This document shows, piece after piece, positions 7,123-14,702 of a DNA stretch of 15,671 nt. The first letter of the stretch is position 1. Each line of letters opens with the position of its first letter. Origin of the DNA: Sphingomonadaceae bacterium (GTDB lineage: Bacteria; Pseudomonadota; Alphaproteobacteria; Sphingomonadales; Sphingomonadaceae); contig JACFNY010000004.1 of NCBI GenBank assembly GCA_019454625.1, positions 1 to 15,671 of the forward strand, given 5' to 3'. The position numbers and the translations under genes were made by a program. Under the pieces are notes generated by a model. The model saw nothing but the letters and a program-made list of their open reading frames with translations, was not told where the DNA came from and did no database searches.

Positions 7123-7791
7123 ATGAAGAGCGCGGTCATCGTCTTCCCGGGCAGCAACTGCGACCGCGACATGGCCGTGGCGCTCCGCGCGGTGACGGGG
7201 CGCGCCCCGGCGATGGTCTGGCATCGCGAGGCGGAACTGCCGGATGTCGATGTCATCGCGCTTCCGGGAGGCTTCTCCTACGGCGACTACCTACGCACGG
7301 GCGCGATTTCGGCGCGGTCGCCAGTGATGGCCGCCGTGAAGCGCGCCGCCGAACAGGGTCGCTTCGTGCTCGGCGTCTGCAACGGCTTCCAGATCCTCAC
7401 CGAGACCGGGCTGCTGCCAGGCGCGCTGATGCGCAACGCAGGGCTGGACTTCGTCTGCCGCGACGTGCCGCTGACGGTCGAGAACACGCAGACGGCGTTC
7501 ACATCAGCCTACAAGGCGGGCGAGACGATCCGCATTCCGGTCGCGCACCACGACGGCAACTACTTCGCCGATGCCGCGACGCTCGACCGGCTCGAGGGCG
7601 AGGGCCGCGTCGTCTTGCGCTACGGCGAGGACGTGAACGGGGCGCAGCGCCGCATCGCGGGTATCGTCAATGAAACCGGCACCGTGCTCGGCATGATGCC
7701 GCACCCCGAACGCGCCATCGAGGCGGCGCAGGGCGGCACCGACGGCCGCCGCCTGTTCGAAGGCCTCGTGCGGGCCTTCGTCAACGCTTGA
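7123..7791 (+). CDS. purQ: Phosphoribosylformylglycinamidine synthase subunit PurQ (glutaminase)
   Basis: This class I glutamine amidotransferase subunit releases ammonia from glutamine for FGAR amidation by PurL. The 222-residue product starts [18 protein letters not shown]. It contains the oxyanion-region [16 protein letters not shown] at 47-62, the nucleophile Cys86 in [11 protein letters not shown], the HHDGNYFAD segment at 142-150, and the remaining triad residues His194 and Glu196 in [10 protein letters not shown]. All catalytic residues are present and the length is normal. It is tightly coupled to purS. The gene that should complete the complex, purL, does not follow; a convergent SDR gene starts the accessory region instead. 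Confidence 0.97.
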   Translation: MKSAVIVFPGSNCDRDMAVALRAVTGRAPAMVWHREAELPDVDVIALPGGFSYGDYLRTGAISARSPVMAAVKRAAEQGRFVLGVCNGFQILTETGLLPGALMRNAGLDFVCRDVPLTVENTQTAFTSAYKAGETIRIPVAHHDGNYFADAATLDRLEGEGRVVLRYGEDVNGAQRRIAGIVNETGTVLGMMPHPERAIEAAQGGTDGRRLFEGLVRAFVNA

Positions 7792-7809
7792 GGGCGCAGG
7801 AACCTCGGC

Positions 7810-7827
7810 ACGGCCTCAAACGGCCGT
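7810..7827. terminator. Short hairpin between convergent purQ and SDR genes
   Basis: ACGGCC (7810-7815) and GGCCGT (7822-7827) form a six-bp stem with a six-base loop that includes the SDR stop codon. No T run follows. It is the only terminator-like structure between the convergent genes and could serve both directions, but it is weak. Confidence 0.35.
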
Positions 7828-8595
7828 ATCGTGACCCCACTGGCGCTCGATGCGTCCGTCGATGCGGCGCACTGCGACCCAGTCCCCGCCCGCAAGCGTA
7901 TCGTCCTCGATGAGGTCGACGACGGCGTCGGCGATGTCCTCCGGCTGGCACATGGCGTTGCCCGCAAGGATCGGCGCCATCCACGGCGCATAGTCGCCGT
8001 CCGCACCGGTTTTCTTCAGGATCGGCGTGTTGGTGAGGCCGGGGAGCACACCCGCGACGCGCACGTTCCAGTCGGCCTTGAGCGAGGCGCAGCAGCGCGT
8101 GAACATCATCACGCCCGCCTTGGTGGTCGCATAGAGCGCGTCGCTGAAGCCCGTGCCGAGCGCCACGGTCGAGACGGTATTGACGATCACTCCGCCGCCC
8201 CGTGCGCGCATCGCCTGCGCGGCAAGCTGGGTGGCGATCACGAGCGACGACAGGTTCACGTCGATCATTCGCCGCAGCCCGCGCACCTCCGCCGTGGGAA
8301 ACTGCGGCGTGCCGGAGACAATGCCCGCATTGTTGAACAGGATGTCGCAGCCGCCGCGCGCCGACAGGCTGCCGAACCACGTTTCCACCGCATAGAGGTC
8401 GGAGAGGTCGAGCCGCACGGTTTCCGCGATTGCGCCCGCCGCGCGTGCACGCGCGGCGGCTTCCGCCATGCCCGCCTCGTCCACATCGACGATGATGAGC
8501 CTCGCCGCCCCCTTCCCCACAAGCTGCAACACGGCTGCCTGCCCGATTCCCGCCGCGCCGCCCGTCACGATCGCCGTCTTGCCGCTGATCTCCAC
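7816..8595 (-). CDS. Short-chain dehydrogenase/reductase
   Basis: This is a classical NAD(P)-dependent SDR of 259 residues, probably oxidising a secondary alcohol or reducing a ketone in a catabolic pathway. The cofactor motif TGGAAGIG is at 11-18 and Asp38 at the end of the second strand favours NAD. NNAG is at 88-91, and the catalytic residues are Ser142, Tyr155 and Lys159 (YATTK). The start is GTG at 8595, preceded by GGGGGGAGGATC, a strong ribosome site with five bases of spacing. It is divergent from the MFS carrier gene and shares its promoter region. The substrate is unknown; the C-terminal 60 residues give no specific hint. Confidence 0.9.
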   Translation of the reverse strand: MEISGKTAIVTGGAAGIGQAAVLQLVGKGAARLIIVDVDEAGMAEAAARARAAGAIAETVRLDLSDLYAVETWFGSLSARGGCDILFNNAGIVSGTPQFPTAEVRGLRRMIDVNLSSLVIATQLAAQAMRARGGGVIVNTVSTVALGTGFSDALYATTKAGVMMFTRCCASLKADWNVRVAGVLPGLTNTPILKKTGADGDYAPWMAPILAGNAMCQPEDIADAVVDLIEDDTLAGGDWVAVRRIDGRIERQWGHDTAV

Positions 8596-8640
8596 CCGAT
8601 CCTCCCCCCATCGCTTTTTGCCGCCGACACTAGACCGCGT

Positions 8641-8682
8641 TTGACAATGACAGCAATATACATAGATACCTAAGTAAATACG
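8641..8682. promoter_or_regulatory. Divergent promoter/operator region of the catabolic cluster
   Basis: This AT-rich island lies between the SDR and MFS genes. It holds a perfect -35 box TTGACA (8641-8646) facing the MFS gene, with a weak -10 (TAGATA at 8663-8668). An element at 8658-8682 (ATAC...CTAAGTAAATACG) resembles one at 13601-13624 in the other divergent region of the cluster. The position suggests an operator for a shared regulator, which is not encoded in this window. Confidence 0.45.
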
Positions 8683-8706
8683 AAAGCATATGGGGAGGAG
8701 GGTGCA

Positions 8707-10020
8707 TTGGCAGACGCGGCAGCAGCGCTTGCCCCGGAGCCGCCGGTTGCGGAGGCCAGGCTGGCAAGGCAGCGTCTCGTCGCGCTGTGGATGCTCACGA
8801 TCATCGGCACGATCAACTTCGTCGACCGGCAGATCCTGTCGGTCCTCATTGAGCCGATCCGCGCGGAGATGCAGTTCACCGACACGCAGTTCGGGCTGCT
8901 GACGGGACTCGCCTTCGCACTCTTCTACGCCATCGTCGGCCTGCCGATCGCAATGATCGCGGATCGCTGGCACAGGATTCGCCTGATCGCCGCCTCCTGC
9001 TTCGTGTGGAGCGGCTTTACGGCGCTTTGCGGCATGGCGAACTCGTTCGGACAGCTCGCTGCGGCGCGTTTCGGCGTCGGCATCGGCGAGGCGGGGGGCA
9101 CGGCGCCCTCGCTATCGGTCCTCGCGGACTACTATCCGCCGGAAAAGCGCCCGCTCATCATCGGCATCTTCACCGCGAACGGCCCGCTCGGCGTGTTCAT
9201 CGGGGCGACGTTCGGGGCGTGGGCCGCGCAGCATATCGGCTGGCGCGGCGCCTTCTTCACCGTGGGCGTCGTCGGCCTCGTCGCGGCGCCGCTCCTGCTG
9301 CTGCTCGTGCGCGAACCGGCACGGGGCCGCTCCGATGCCGCCCATGCGGACACCGCCGCCCCCTCGTTCGGCGCAAGCATGGCGCTGTTCTTCCGGCATC
9401 GCAGCCTGCGCCTGCTGCTCTTCGCGAGCGGCCTCGCCGCCTTCGTCAGCTACGGGATGCTGAACTGGATTCCGGCGTTCCTGATGCGCACGCAGGGTAT
9501 GCCCCTCGAAGCGCTCGCCGCGTGGTTCGGGCCGGCGGCAGGCTTCTCGATGGCGCTCGGCATCTGGGGCGGCGGCGCGCTCGTCAACCGTGCCGCGCGC
9601 AGAAGCACGCGCGCCTACGCGCTCATCCCCTGCGCCGCGACGCTGGTGATGATCCCGACGTTCATCGCCGCGCTGCTCGCGCCGGGCTGGGAATGGTCGC
9701 TGGCGCTGATGATCGTGCCGATGATCTGCTGCACCATCTATGTCGCGCCCGCGATCGCGCTCGTGCAGAATCTCACGCCGCCGCGCGCCCGCGCCACTGC
9801 CTCCGCGATCCTGCTGCTGGTGTTCAACCTCGTCGGGCTGGGCGGCGGGCCGTTGTTCATCGGCATGATCTCCGACGCGGTGGCGCCTGCGATGGGGAGC
9901 GAGAGCCTGCGCATCGCGCTTCTCTGCGCGATGCCCGCCGCGGCCGTGGCGGCGATCGCCCAGTTCTCCGTTTCGCGCGCCGTCGGGAACGACTTCAGAG
10001 CAATGCAGGCACAGGCATGA
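8707..10020 (+). CDS. MFS transporter, spinster-like
   Basis: This is a predicted inner-membrane secondary transporter of 437 residues with about twelve helices. The first helix carries INFVDRQILSVLIEPI at 36-51, the arrangement seen in bacterial spinster-type carriers. A motif-A-like loop, ADRWHRIR, is at 85-92, and RFGVGIGEAGGTAPS at 121-135 is the family's motif-B helix. The start is TTG at 8707, supported by GGGGAGGAGGG four bases upstream and the absence of any ATG with a ribosome site before the first helix. Its stop overlaps the start of the next SDR gene (ATGA), so it is the first gene of a plus-strand operon and the likely uptake or export step of the pathway. Confidence 0.9.
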   Translation: MADAAAALAPEPPVAEARLARQRLVALWMLTIIGTINFVDRQILSVLIEPIRAEMQFTDTQFGLLTGLAFALFYAIVGLPIAMIADRWHRIRLIAASCFVWSGFTALCGMANSFGQLAAARFGVGIGEAGGTAPSLSVLADYYPPEKRPLIIGIFTANGPLGVFIGATFGAWAAQHIGWRGAFFTVGVVGLVAAPLLLLLVREPARGRSDAAHADTAAPSFGASMALFFRHRSLRLLLFASGLAAFVSYGMLNWIPAFLMRTQGMPLEALAAWFGPAAGFSMALGIWGGGALVNRAARRSTRAYALIPCAATLVMIPTFIAALLAPGWEWSLALMIVPMICCTIYVAPAIALVQNLTPPRARATASAILLLVFNLVGLGGGPLFIGMISDAVAPAMGSESLRIALLCAMPAAAVAAIAQFSVSRAVGNDFRAMQAQA

Positions 10021-10889
10021 AAAACATCGCAGGCAAGACCGCGTTCATCACCGGCGGCGGCAGCGGCATCGGGCTGGCGACGGCGCGCGCACTGGCGCGC
10101 GAAGGCGCCCACGTCGTGATCGCCGATATCGACGAGGGCAGGCTCCGCGTGGGTGCGGACACGCTTGCTGCCGACGGCGCGGAGGCGCTGGCGATCCGAC
10201 TCGACGTGACCGACCCGGCATCGTGGGCCGCCGCGAAGGCCGCCACCGATGCCTTCGGCCCGGTCGGCATCCTGTGCAGCAACGCCGGTGTCGGCGGCGG
10301 CAGCGGCGCTTTCGAAAGCTACGACCCGGCCGTGTGGCGCTGGAACTATGCGGTCAATGCCGACGCACACCTCCACGCCTGTCGCACCTTCCTCGGTGAC
10401 ATGAAGGCGCGCGGCGAACCGGCGCATCTCGTCATCACCGCTTCCATGGTCGCGATCGTACCGCCGCCGATCTCCGCCGCCTACATCAGTTCGAAGTATG
10501 CCGCTCTCGGCATCGCCATGGCGCTCAGGAACGAACTTGCGGGCAGCAACGTCGGCATCTCGGTGCTCTGCCCCGGCATGGCCGCAACGGCGATCGTGGA
10601 GACGACGCGCGCGCTCCGCCCGGTCGACCCGGAAGTGGGTGACGCGGCAACCACTTCGCAGGCCATGCAGGCCGTGCTGGCCGGGGGCATGTCGCCGGGG
10701 CCGATCGGCGAGCATGTCGTCCGCGCGATCCGCGCCGACACGTTCTTCATCTTCACGCATCCCGAATGGAAGCCGCTCGTCGAAGCGCAGCACGCGAACC
10801 TGCTCGCTGCCTTCGGCGCGTCGGCGGACCCGGCCTATGCGGGCGACGACATCGGCGCGGTGGCCGCCGCCAATCGCCGCCCGCGATGA
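10017..10889 (+). CDS. Short-chain dehydrogenase/reductase
   Basis: A second classical SDR, 290 residues, is translationally coupled to the MFS gene. It has TGGGSGIG at 12-19, Asp37 and Asp39 after the second strand (NAD preference), SNAG at 88-91 and the triad Ser143, Tyr156, Lys160 (YISSK). Compared with the cluster's other SDR it has an extra C-terminal region of about 30 residues and a P-P-P-I segment before the catalytic tyrosine, so the two are unlikely to be recent duplicates. It is followed 22 bases later by the SnoaL-like gene. The substrate is unknown. Confidence 0.92.
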   Translation: MKNIAGKTAFITGGGSGIGLATARALAREGAHVVIADIDEGRLRVGADTLAADGAEALAIRLDVTDPASWAAAKAATDAFGPVGILCSNAGVGGGSGAFESYDPAVWRWNYAVNADAHLHACRTFLGDMKARGEPAHLVITASMVAIVPPPISAAYISSKYAALGIAMALRNELAGSNVGISVLCPGMAATAIVETTRALRPVDPEVGDAATTSQAMQAVLAGGMSPGPIGEHVVRAIRADTFFIFTHPEWKPLVEAQHANLLAAFGASADPAYAGDDIGAVAAANRRPR

Positions 10890-10911
10890 GACACGAGAAG
10901 GAAACACGCCA

Positions 10912-11301
10912 ATGACCGATGACGACATGCGCGCGCTTGCCAAACACTTCTTCGATGCCGTCGAGCAGGGCGACGTGGCGACGCTGCGGAGCTGCTATGC
11001 GGATGACGCTCGTATCTGGCACAATACCGACGAGGCCGAGCAGACGCCGGACGAGAACGCGGAGACACTCTCCGGCTTCGTCAAACGGATCAGCGACCGT
11101 GTCTATGCCAACCGCCGCGTCAATGTGTTCCCCGGCGGTTTCGTACAGCAGCACGAGCTCCACGGCACACGGCAGGACGGCGCGCGCCTGACGCTGCCCG
11201 CCTGCATCATCTGCCGCGTCGAAAACGGCAAGGTCACGCGGCTCGACGAGTACTTCGATTCCGCGCGCGTCGCGGAATTCCGGAAATTCGCCGCCACCTG
11301 A
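10912..11301 (+). CDS. SnoaL-like / NTF2-fold protein
   Basis: This 129-residue protein has the NTF2/SnoaL cone fold pattern. An N-terminal helix (ALAKHFFDAVEQGDVATLRSCYADDARIWHN at about 8-38) is followed by a helix around FVKRISDRV and the strand series RRVNVFPGGFVQQHELHG, RLTLPACIICRVENGKVTRLDEYFDSARV. This family includes isomerases, hydratases, cyclases and lyases of catabolic and polyketide pathways. Here it probably acts on a pathway intermediate, but the reaction cannot be assigned. The ATG has AAGGA upstream. It ends the MFS-SDR-SnoaL operon; the VOC gene 78 bases on has its own promoter. Confidence 0.87.
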   Translation: MTDDDMRALAKHFFDAVEQGDVATLRSCYADDARIWHNTDEAEQTPDENAETLSGFVKRISDRVYANRRVNVFPGGFVQQHELHGTRQDGARLTLPACIICRVENGKVTRLDEYFDSARVAEFRKFAAT

Positions 11302-11305
11302 TCTC

Positions 11306-11336
11306 GTATAATCGTCAATTAGATTGACGATTATAC
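11306..11336. promoter_or_regulatory. Perfect 14-bp inverted repeat, probable operator of the VOC gene
   Basis: GTATAATCGTCAAT (11306-11319) and ATTGACGATTATAC (11323-11336) are exact reverse complements separated by TAG. The right arm contains the -35 box of the VOC promoter. A dimeric repressor of TetR, MarR or GntR type bound here would block transcription. An RNA hairpin ending the upstream operon is a second possibility, but the AT-rich stem makes an operator more likely. Confidence 0.7.
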
Positions 11337-11352
11337 TTCGAAAGCGTAGTAT
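11324..11352 (+). promoter_or_regulatory. Sigma-70-type promoter of the VOC gene
   Basis: TTGACG (11324-11329) and TAGTAT (11347-11352) are separated by 17 bases, with five and four matches to consensus. The leader would be about 20 bases, containing the strong ribosome site AAGGAGG at 11367-11373. Confidence 0.6.
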
Positions 11353-11379
11353 TCGGCAAAAGACATAAGGAGGATCGAC

Positions 11380-12000
11380 ATGTCCAGGGACACCACCGCC
11401 CCGTTCGCGTTCCGGGGCGTCAACCATCTGGCGCTGGTCTGCAAGGATATGGCGCGCACCGTGGAATTCTACCGCGATGTCCTCGGGATGCCGCTCGTCA
11501 AGACGATCGACCTACCCGGAAACCGCGGCCAGCACTTCTTCTTCGATATCGGCAACGGCGACAGCTTGGCCTTCTTCTGGTTCAAGGACGCGCCTGAAGC
11601 AGCCCCCGGCATCGCCGCACCCGCCGCACTGCCGACACAGGGCTCCTTCGTTTCGGCACACGGCTCCATGAACCATATCGCCTTCAACGTGCCCGCCGAG
11701 CATATCGACGAGTATCACCAGCGCCTGATCGACAGGGGTGTCCAGGTCACCAAGATCCTGAACCACGACAATTCCGAGACGCAGGTCGCCGAGAGCGCGG
11801 ACGACGAGGACGTGTACGTGCGCTCCGTCTACTTCTTCGATCCCGATGGCGTCTGCCTCGAGTTCGCGGCGTGGACGCACGAGGGCTTCACCGACAAGGA
11901 CGTCGCGCACGATCCTGCCCGCGCCGACGGTTCGCGCGCGCTCGGCATGATCGTCGCGGCCGCGAAGAACGACGAAAAGACGATGGTTCCGGCGGAATAA
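11380..12000 (+). CDS. VOC-superfamily protein (glyoxalase/extradiol dioxygenase fold)
   Basis: This 206-residue member of the vicinal-oxygen-chelate superfamily has two beta-alpha-beta-beta-beta modules. Candidate metal ligands are His16 (VNHLALV), His99 (MNHIAFNVP) and Glu161 (CLEFAAW), the usual positions in extradiol dioxygenases and related enzymes. The segment YFFDPDGVCLEF at 151-162 is the classic end of the second module. The C-terminal 40 residues are an extension. AAGGAGG lies six bases before the ATG and the gene has its own promoter and palindrome. Ring-cleaving dioxygenase, isomerase and lyase activities are all possible, so I do not choose. Confidence 0.88.
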   Translation: MSRDTTAPFAFRGVNHLALVCKDMARTVEFYRDVLGMPLVKTIDLPGNRGQHFFFDIGNGDSLAFFWFKDAPEAAPGIAAPAALPTQGSFVSAHGSMNHIAFNVPAEHIDEYHQRLIDRGVQVTKILNHDNSETQVAESADDEDVYVRSVYFFDPDGVCLEFAAWTHEGFTDKDVAHDPARADGSRALGMIVAAAKNDEKTMVPAE

Positions 12001-12007
12001 ACGACCT

Positions 12008-12033
12008 ACCGCGCGGTCAGCCGACCGCGCGGT
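12008..12033. terminator. Bidirectional hairpin between VOC and ligase genes
   Basis: Two copies of the self-complementary decamer ACCGCGCGGT (12008-12017 and 12024-12033) flank a six-base loop, CAGCCG, giving a ten-bp perfect stem. It covers the end of the ligase gene and lies 8 bases after the VOC stop. There is no T run, but it is the only transcription-blocking structure between two convergent genes. Confidence 0.5.
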
Positions 12034-13579
12034 CCCATCCTTCCCAGTACGATCGGCGCAACTCGCGCCGCAGCACCTTGCCCGCCGCGTTGCGCGGTAG
12101 AACATCCACGATATCGACGCTCTTCGGTGCCTTGTAGGCCGCGATCCGTTCGCGCGCCCACGCAATCACGTCCTCCGCGGCGGGCGGCGCGCCGTCCGGC
12201 ACCACGAGCGCCTTCACCGCCTCACCCCAGCGCGCGTCGGGGACGCCGATGACGGCGACGTCGGCGACGCCGGGGCAGCCGAGGATCGCGTTCTCGACCT
12301 CGGCCGGATAGACGTTCTCGCCGCCCGAGACGATCATGTCCTTGATGCGGTCGTGGACGTAGAAATAGCCGTGTGCGTCGGCGAAGCCCGCGTCGCCGGT
12401 GTGCAGCCACCCGTCCGCCAGCGTCTCGACGGTCGCATCGGGACGGTTCCAGTAGCCCTTCATGACGATGTCGCCGCGGATCGCGATCTCACCGATCTCG
12501 CCGGGCGCGAGGCGCGCGCCGTCCGGCCCGAGGATCGCGATCTCGATGTCCGGCCAAGGCTGCCCGCAGGACTTGAGCCGCTCCGAGACCTCGTGCCCTG
12601 ACGGCGACAGGTAGGAACCGGCGCCGGTCGATTCGGTCATGCCATAGAACTGCACGAAGCCGCAGCCGAAGGCGGCCCGGGCGCGCACCAGCACGTCCTC
12701 CGCGATGGGCGAGGCACCGTAGGCGATGGTGCGCAGCGCCTCGAAGCGCGCTTCCGCGATCGCTTCCGTTTGCAGCATCATCTGGATCATGGCGGGTGCG
12801 AGGAAGGCGTGCGACACGCGTTCCTGCTCCAGCATCGCGACCGCCGCCTCGGCAGCGAAATCGCGGACGAGGACGAGGCGGCAGCCCTGCGCGAGGCCCG
12901 CGAAGCTGACGTTCGTGCCCGCGACGTGGAACAGCGGCATCACGATCATCACGGTCTCGCCCTTGTCGTAGGCGAAGCCGTCGACGCCCGCCGCCATCTC
13001 CATGAAGCGGCGATAGTTGCGGTTGCCGAGCACGACGCCCTTCGGCCGGCCGGTGGTGCCGCTGGTGTAGAGCTGCAGCACGTCGTCGTCGGGCTCGGGC
13101 GCGCCGGGGAGTTGCGCACCTTCTCCCGTCGCGAGCCAGGTGTCGAAGTTTTCGAAGTTATCGTGCGCGCCGTAAAGTGCGACGAGGCGCGGCGGGGCAG
13201 GGAGAAACTTCACCGCCTCCAGCGCGGTCTCGAAGAAGTCCTCGCCGACGAACAGCAGCTTCGGCGCAGCGTCTTCGAGGATGAAGGCGATCTCGCTCGC
13301 CACGAGGCGGCAGTTGACGGGTGTGAGACAGGCGCGCGCCCGCGCGGTGCCGAAGAACAGCGGATACCAGGCATCGTGGTTGCGCGTCAGCACCGACACG
13401 CGGTCGCCGGGCGCGACGCCGCTCGCCGCGAGCGCGCGCGCCACCGCCGCCTGCCGCCCGGCGAGCTCGGCGAAGGTCGTCTCGCGCGCGCCGAACAGGA
13501 CCGCGACTTCGCTGCCCCGCGCCTTCGCCTGCGCGGCCGGGATGTCCGACAGGCAGCGGATGGCCTCAAGGTCGATCAT
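12017..13579 (-). CDS. AMP-forming acyl-CoA ligase (adenylating enzyme)
   Basis: This ANL-superfamily ligase activates a carboxylic acid as its acyl-adenylate and then the CoA thioester. All core motifs are present in the 520-residue product: the P-loop YTSGTTGRPKG at 171-181, YGMTES at 312-317, WLHTGD at 391-396, the hinge segment DRIKDMIVSGGENVYPAEVE at 410-429, and PRNAAGKVLRR at 495-505 with catalytic Lys501. The substrate could be a medium or long-chain, aryl or terpenoid acid. The ATG at 13579 has GAGGGGAGAG just upstream. It is divergent from the MetE-like gene and convergent with the VOC gene, and is probably the CoA-activation step of the same pathway. Confidence 0.93.
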   Translation of the reverse strand: MIDLEAIRCLSDIPAAQAKARGSEVAVLFGARETTFAELAGRQAAVARALAASGVAPGDRVSVLTRNHDAWYPLFFGTARARACLTPVNCRLVASEIAFILEDAAPKLLFVGEDFFETALEAVKFLPAPPRLVALYGAHDNFENFDTWLATGEGAQLPGAPEPDDDVLQLYTSGTTGRPKGVVLGNRNYRRFMEMAAGVDGFAYDKGETVMIVMPLFHVAGTNVSFAGLAQGCRLVLVRDFAAEAAVAMLEQERVSHAFLAPAMIQMMLQTEAIAEARFEALRTIAYGASPIAEDVLVRARAAFGCGFVQFYGMTESTGAGSYLSPSGHEVSERLKSCGQPWPDIEIAILGPDGARLAPGEIGEIAIRGDIVMKGYWNRPDATVETLADGWLHTGDAGFADAHGYFYVHDRIKDMIVSGGENVYPAEVENAILGCPGVADVAVIGVPDARWGEAVKALVVPDGAPPAAEDVIAWARERIAAYKAPKSVDIVDVLPRNAAGKVLRRELRRSYWEGWDRAVG

Positions 13580-13600
13580 TCTCTCCCCTCGTTCTTGTTA

Positions 13601-13638
13601 ATACTAAGAATACTAACTAATACGGGAACCAGAAACAA
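13601..13638. promoter_or_regulatory. Divergent promoter/operator region between ligase and MetE-like genes
   Basis: The element at 13601-13624 (ATACTAAG...CTAATACG) resembles the one at 8658-8682. It includes the tandem nonamers AATACTAAG and AATACTAAC (13600-13617). A ligase promoter is visible on the minus strand: TTGTTT (13638-13633), 17 bases, TAGTAT (13615-13610), the same -10 hexamer as the VOC promoter. On the plus strand TTGTTA (13595-13600), 17 bases, TAATAC (13618-13623) could serve the MetE-like gene. Confidence 0.45.
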
Positions 13639-13655
13639 CCGGAGCGAGGTCCCCC

Positions 13656-14702
13656 GTGCTCGAACACCCGATCCTGCCTACCACAATCGTCGGCAGCTAT
13701 CCGCAGCCGGAATGGCTGATCGACCGCGAGCGGCTGAAAAAGAGCCTGCCGCCGCGCGTGCGCGCCGCCGAGCTGTGGCGCGTGCCCGAGCCGTGGCTGG
13801 CGGACGCGCAGGAACACGCGACGCTGATGGCGATCCGCGACCAGGAGGAGCTGGGCATCGACATCGTCGGCGACGGCGAGATGCGGCGCGAAAGCTATTC
13901 GAACCGGCTGGCGACGGCGCTTTCCGGTATCGACACCGAGACCCACGGCACCGCCATCGACCGTACCGGCAAGGCGAACCCGGTGCCGCGCGTCACCGGG
14001 CCGATCCGCCGCCTCTCGCCCATCGAATCGCAGGACGCCGCCTTCCTGAAGCGCCACGCGCGCGGCCCGGTGAAGCTGACCCTTCCGGGTCCGTTCACCA
14101 TGACGCAGCAGGCGCAGAACGATCATTACCCGACGAACGAAGCGCTCGCGATGGACTATGCCGACGCGGTGAACGCCGAAATCCGCGACCTGTTCGCCGC
14201 CGGGGTCGACGTCGTGCAGCTCGACGAGCCGTATCTTCAGGCCCGCGCCGACGCGGCGCAGGAGTACGCGCTCGCCGCCATCGACCGCGCGCTCGACGGC
14301 GTGGAGGGCACGACCGCGCTCCACATCTGCTTCGGCTACGCGCTCGTCCACGGCAGCCACGTCGCGAAGCCCAAGGCCTACGACTTCCTCGCCGAACTCA
14401 ACCGCTCGCGCGTCGACGTGATCTCCATCGAGGCCGCGCAGCCGCGGCTCGACCCTGCGATCCTCGCCGAGCTTCCCGACAAGATCATCATGTACGGCGT
14501 GCTCGACCTCGCCGATCCGGCCGTGGAAACGCCCGAGACGGTGGCGGCGCGCATCCGCGAGGCGCTGCGCTACGTCTCCACCGACCGGCTGTGGATCGCG
14601 CCCGACTGCGGCATGAAATACCACTCGCGCGACCTCGCGCAGGCGAAGCTGCGCGCGATGGTTGAGGGCACGGCGATCGTGCGGCGCGAACTGGGCCGCT
14701 AG
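13656..14702 (+). CDS. MetE C-terminal-domain-like zinc methyl/alkyltransferase
   Basis: The 348-residue product corresponds to the catalytic barrel of cobalamin-independent methionine synthase without the N-terminal half. The zinc site looks complete: His223 and Cys225 (HICFG), Glu259 (SIEAAQ) and Cys318 (APDCGMKYHS). QLDEP at 188-192 is the conserved MetE strand. Relatives include archaeal core methionine synthases, epoxyalkane:coenzyme M transferase and many uncharacterised catabolic proteins, so a thiol (homocysteine or another) may be the nucleophile and the alkyl donor is unknown. The start is GTG at 13656, with GGAGCGAGG about ten bases upstream. Its place in a degradation cluster argues against simple methionine synthesis. 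Confidence 0.85.
   Translation: MLEHPILPTTIVGSYPQPEWLIDRERLKKSLPPRVRAAELWRVPEPWLADAQEHATLMAIRDQEELGIDIVGDGEMRRESYSNRLATALSGIDTETHGTAIDRTGKANPVPRVTGPIRRLSPIESQDAAFLKRHARGPVKLTLPGPFTMTQQAQNDHYPTNEALAMDYADAVNAEIRDLFAAGVDVVQLDEPYLQARADAAQEYALAAIDRALDGVEGTTALHICFGYALVHGSHVAKPKAYDFLAELNRSRVDVISIEAAQPRLDPAILAELPDKIIMYGVLDLADPAVETPETVAARIREALRYVSTDRLWIAPDCGMKYHSRDLAQAKLRAMVEGTAIVRRELGR

Noticed and set aside
13600..13617. CRISPR or iteron array from the AATACTAAG repeats
   Set aside because: There are only two adjacent nonamers without spacers; an operator is a simpler reading.
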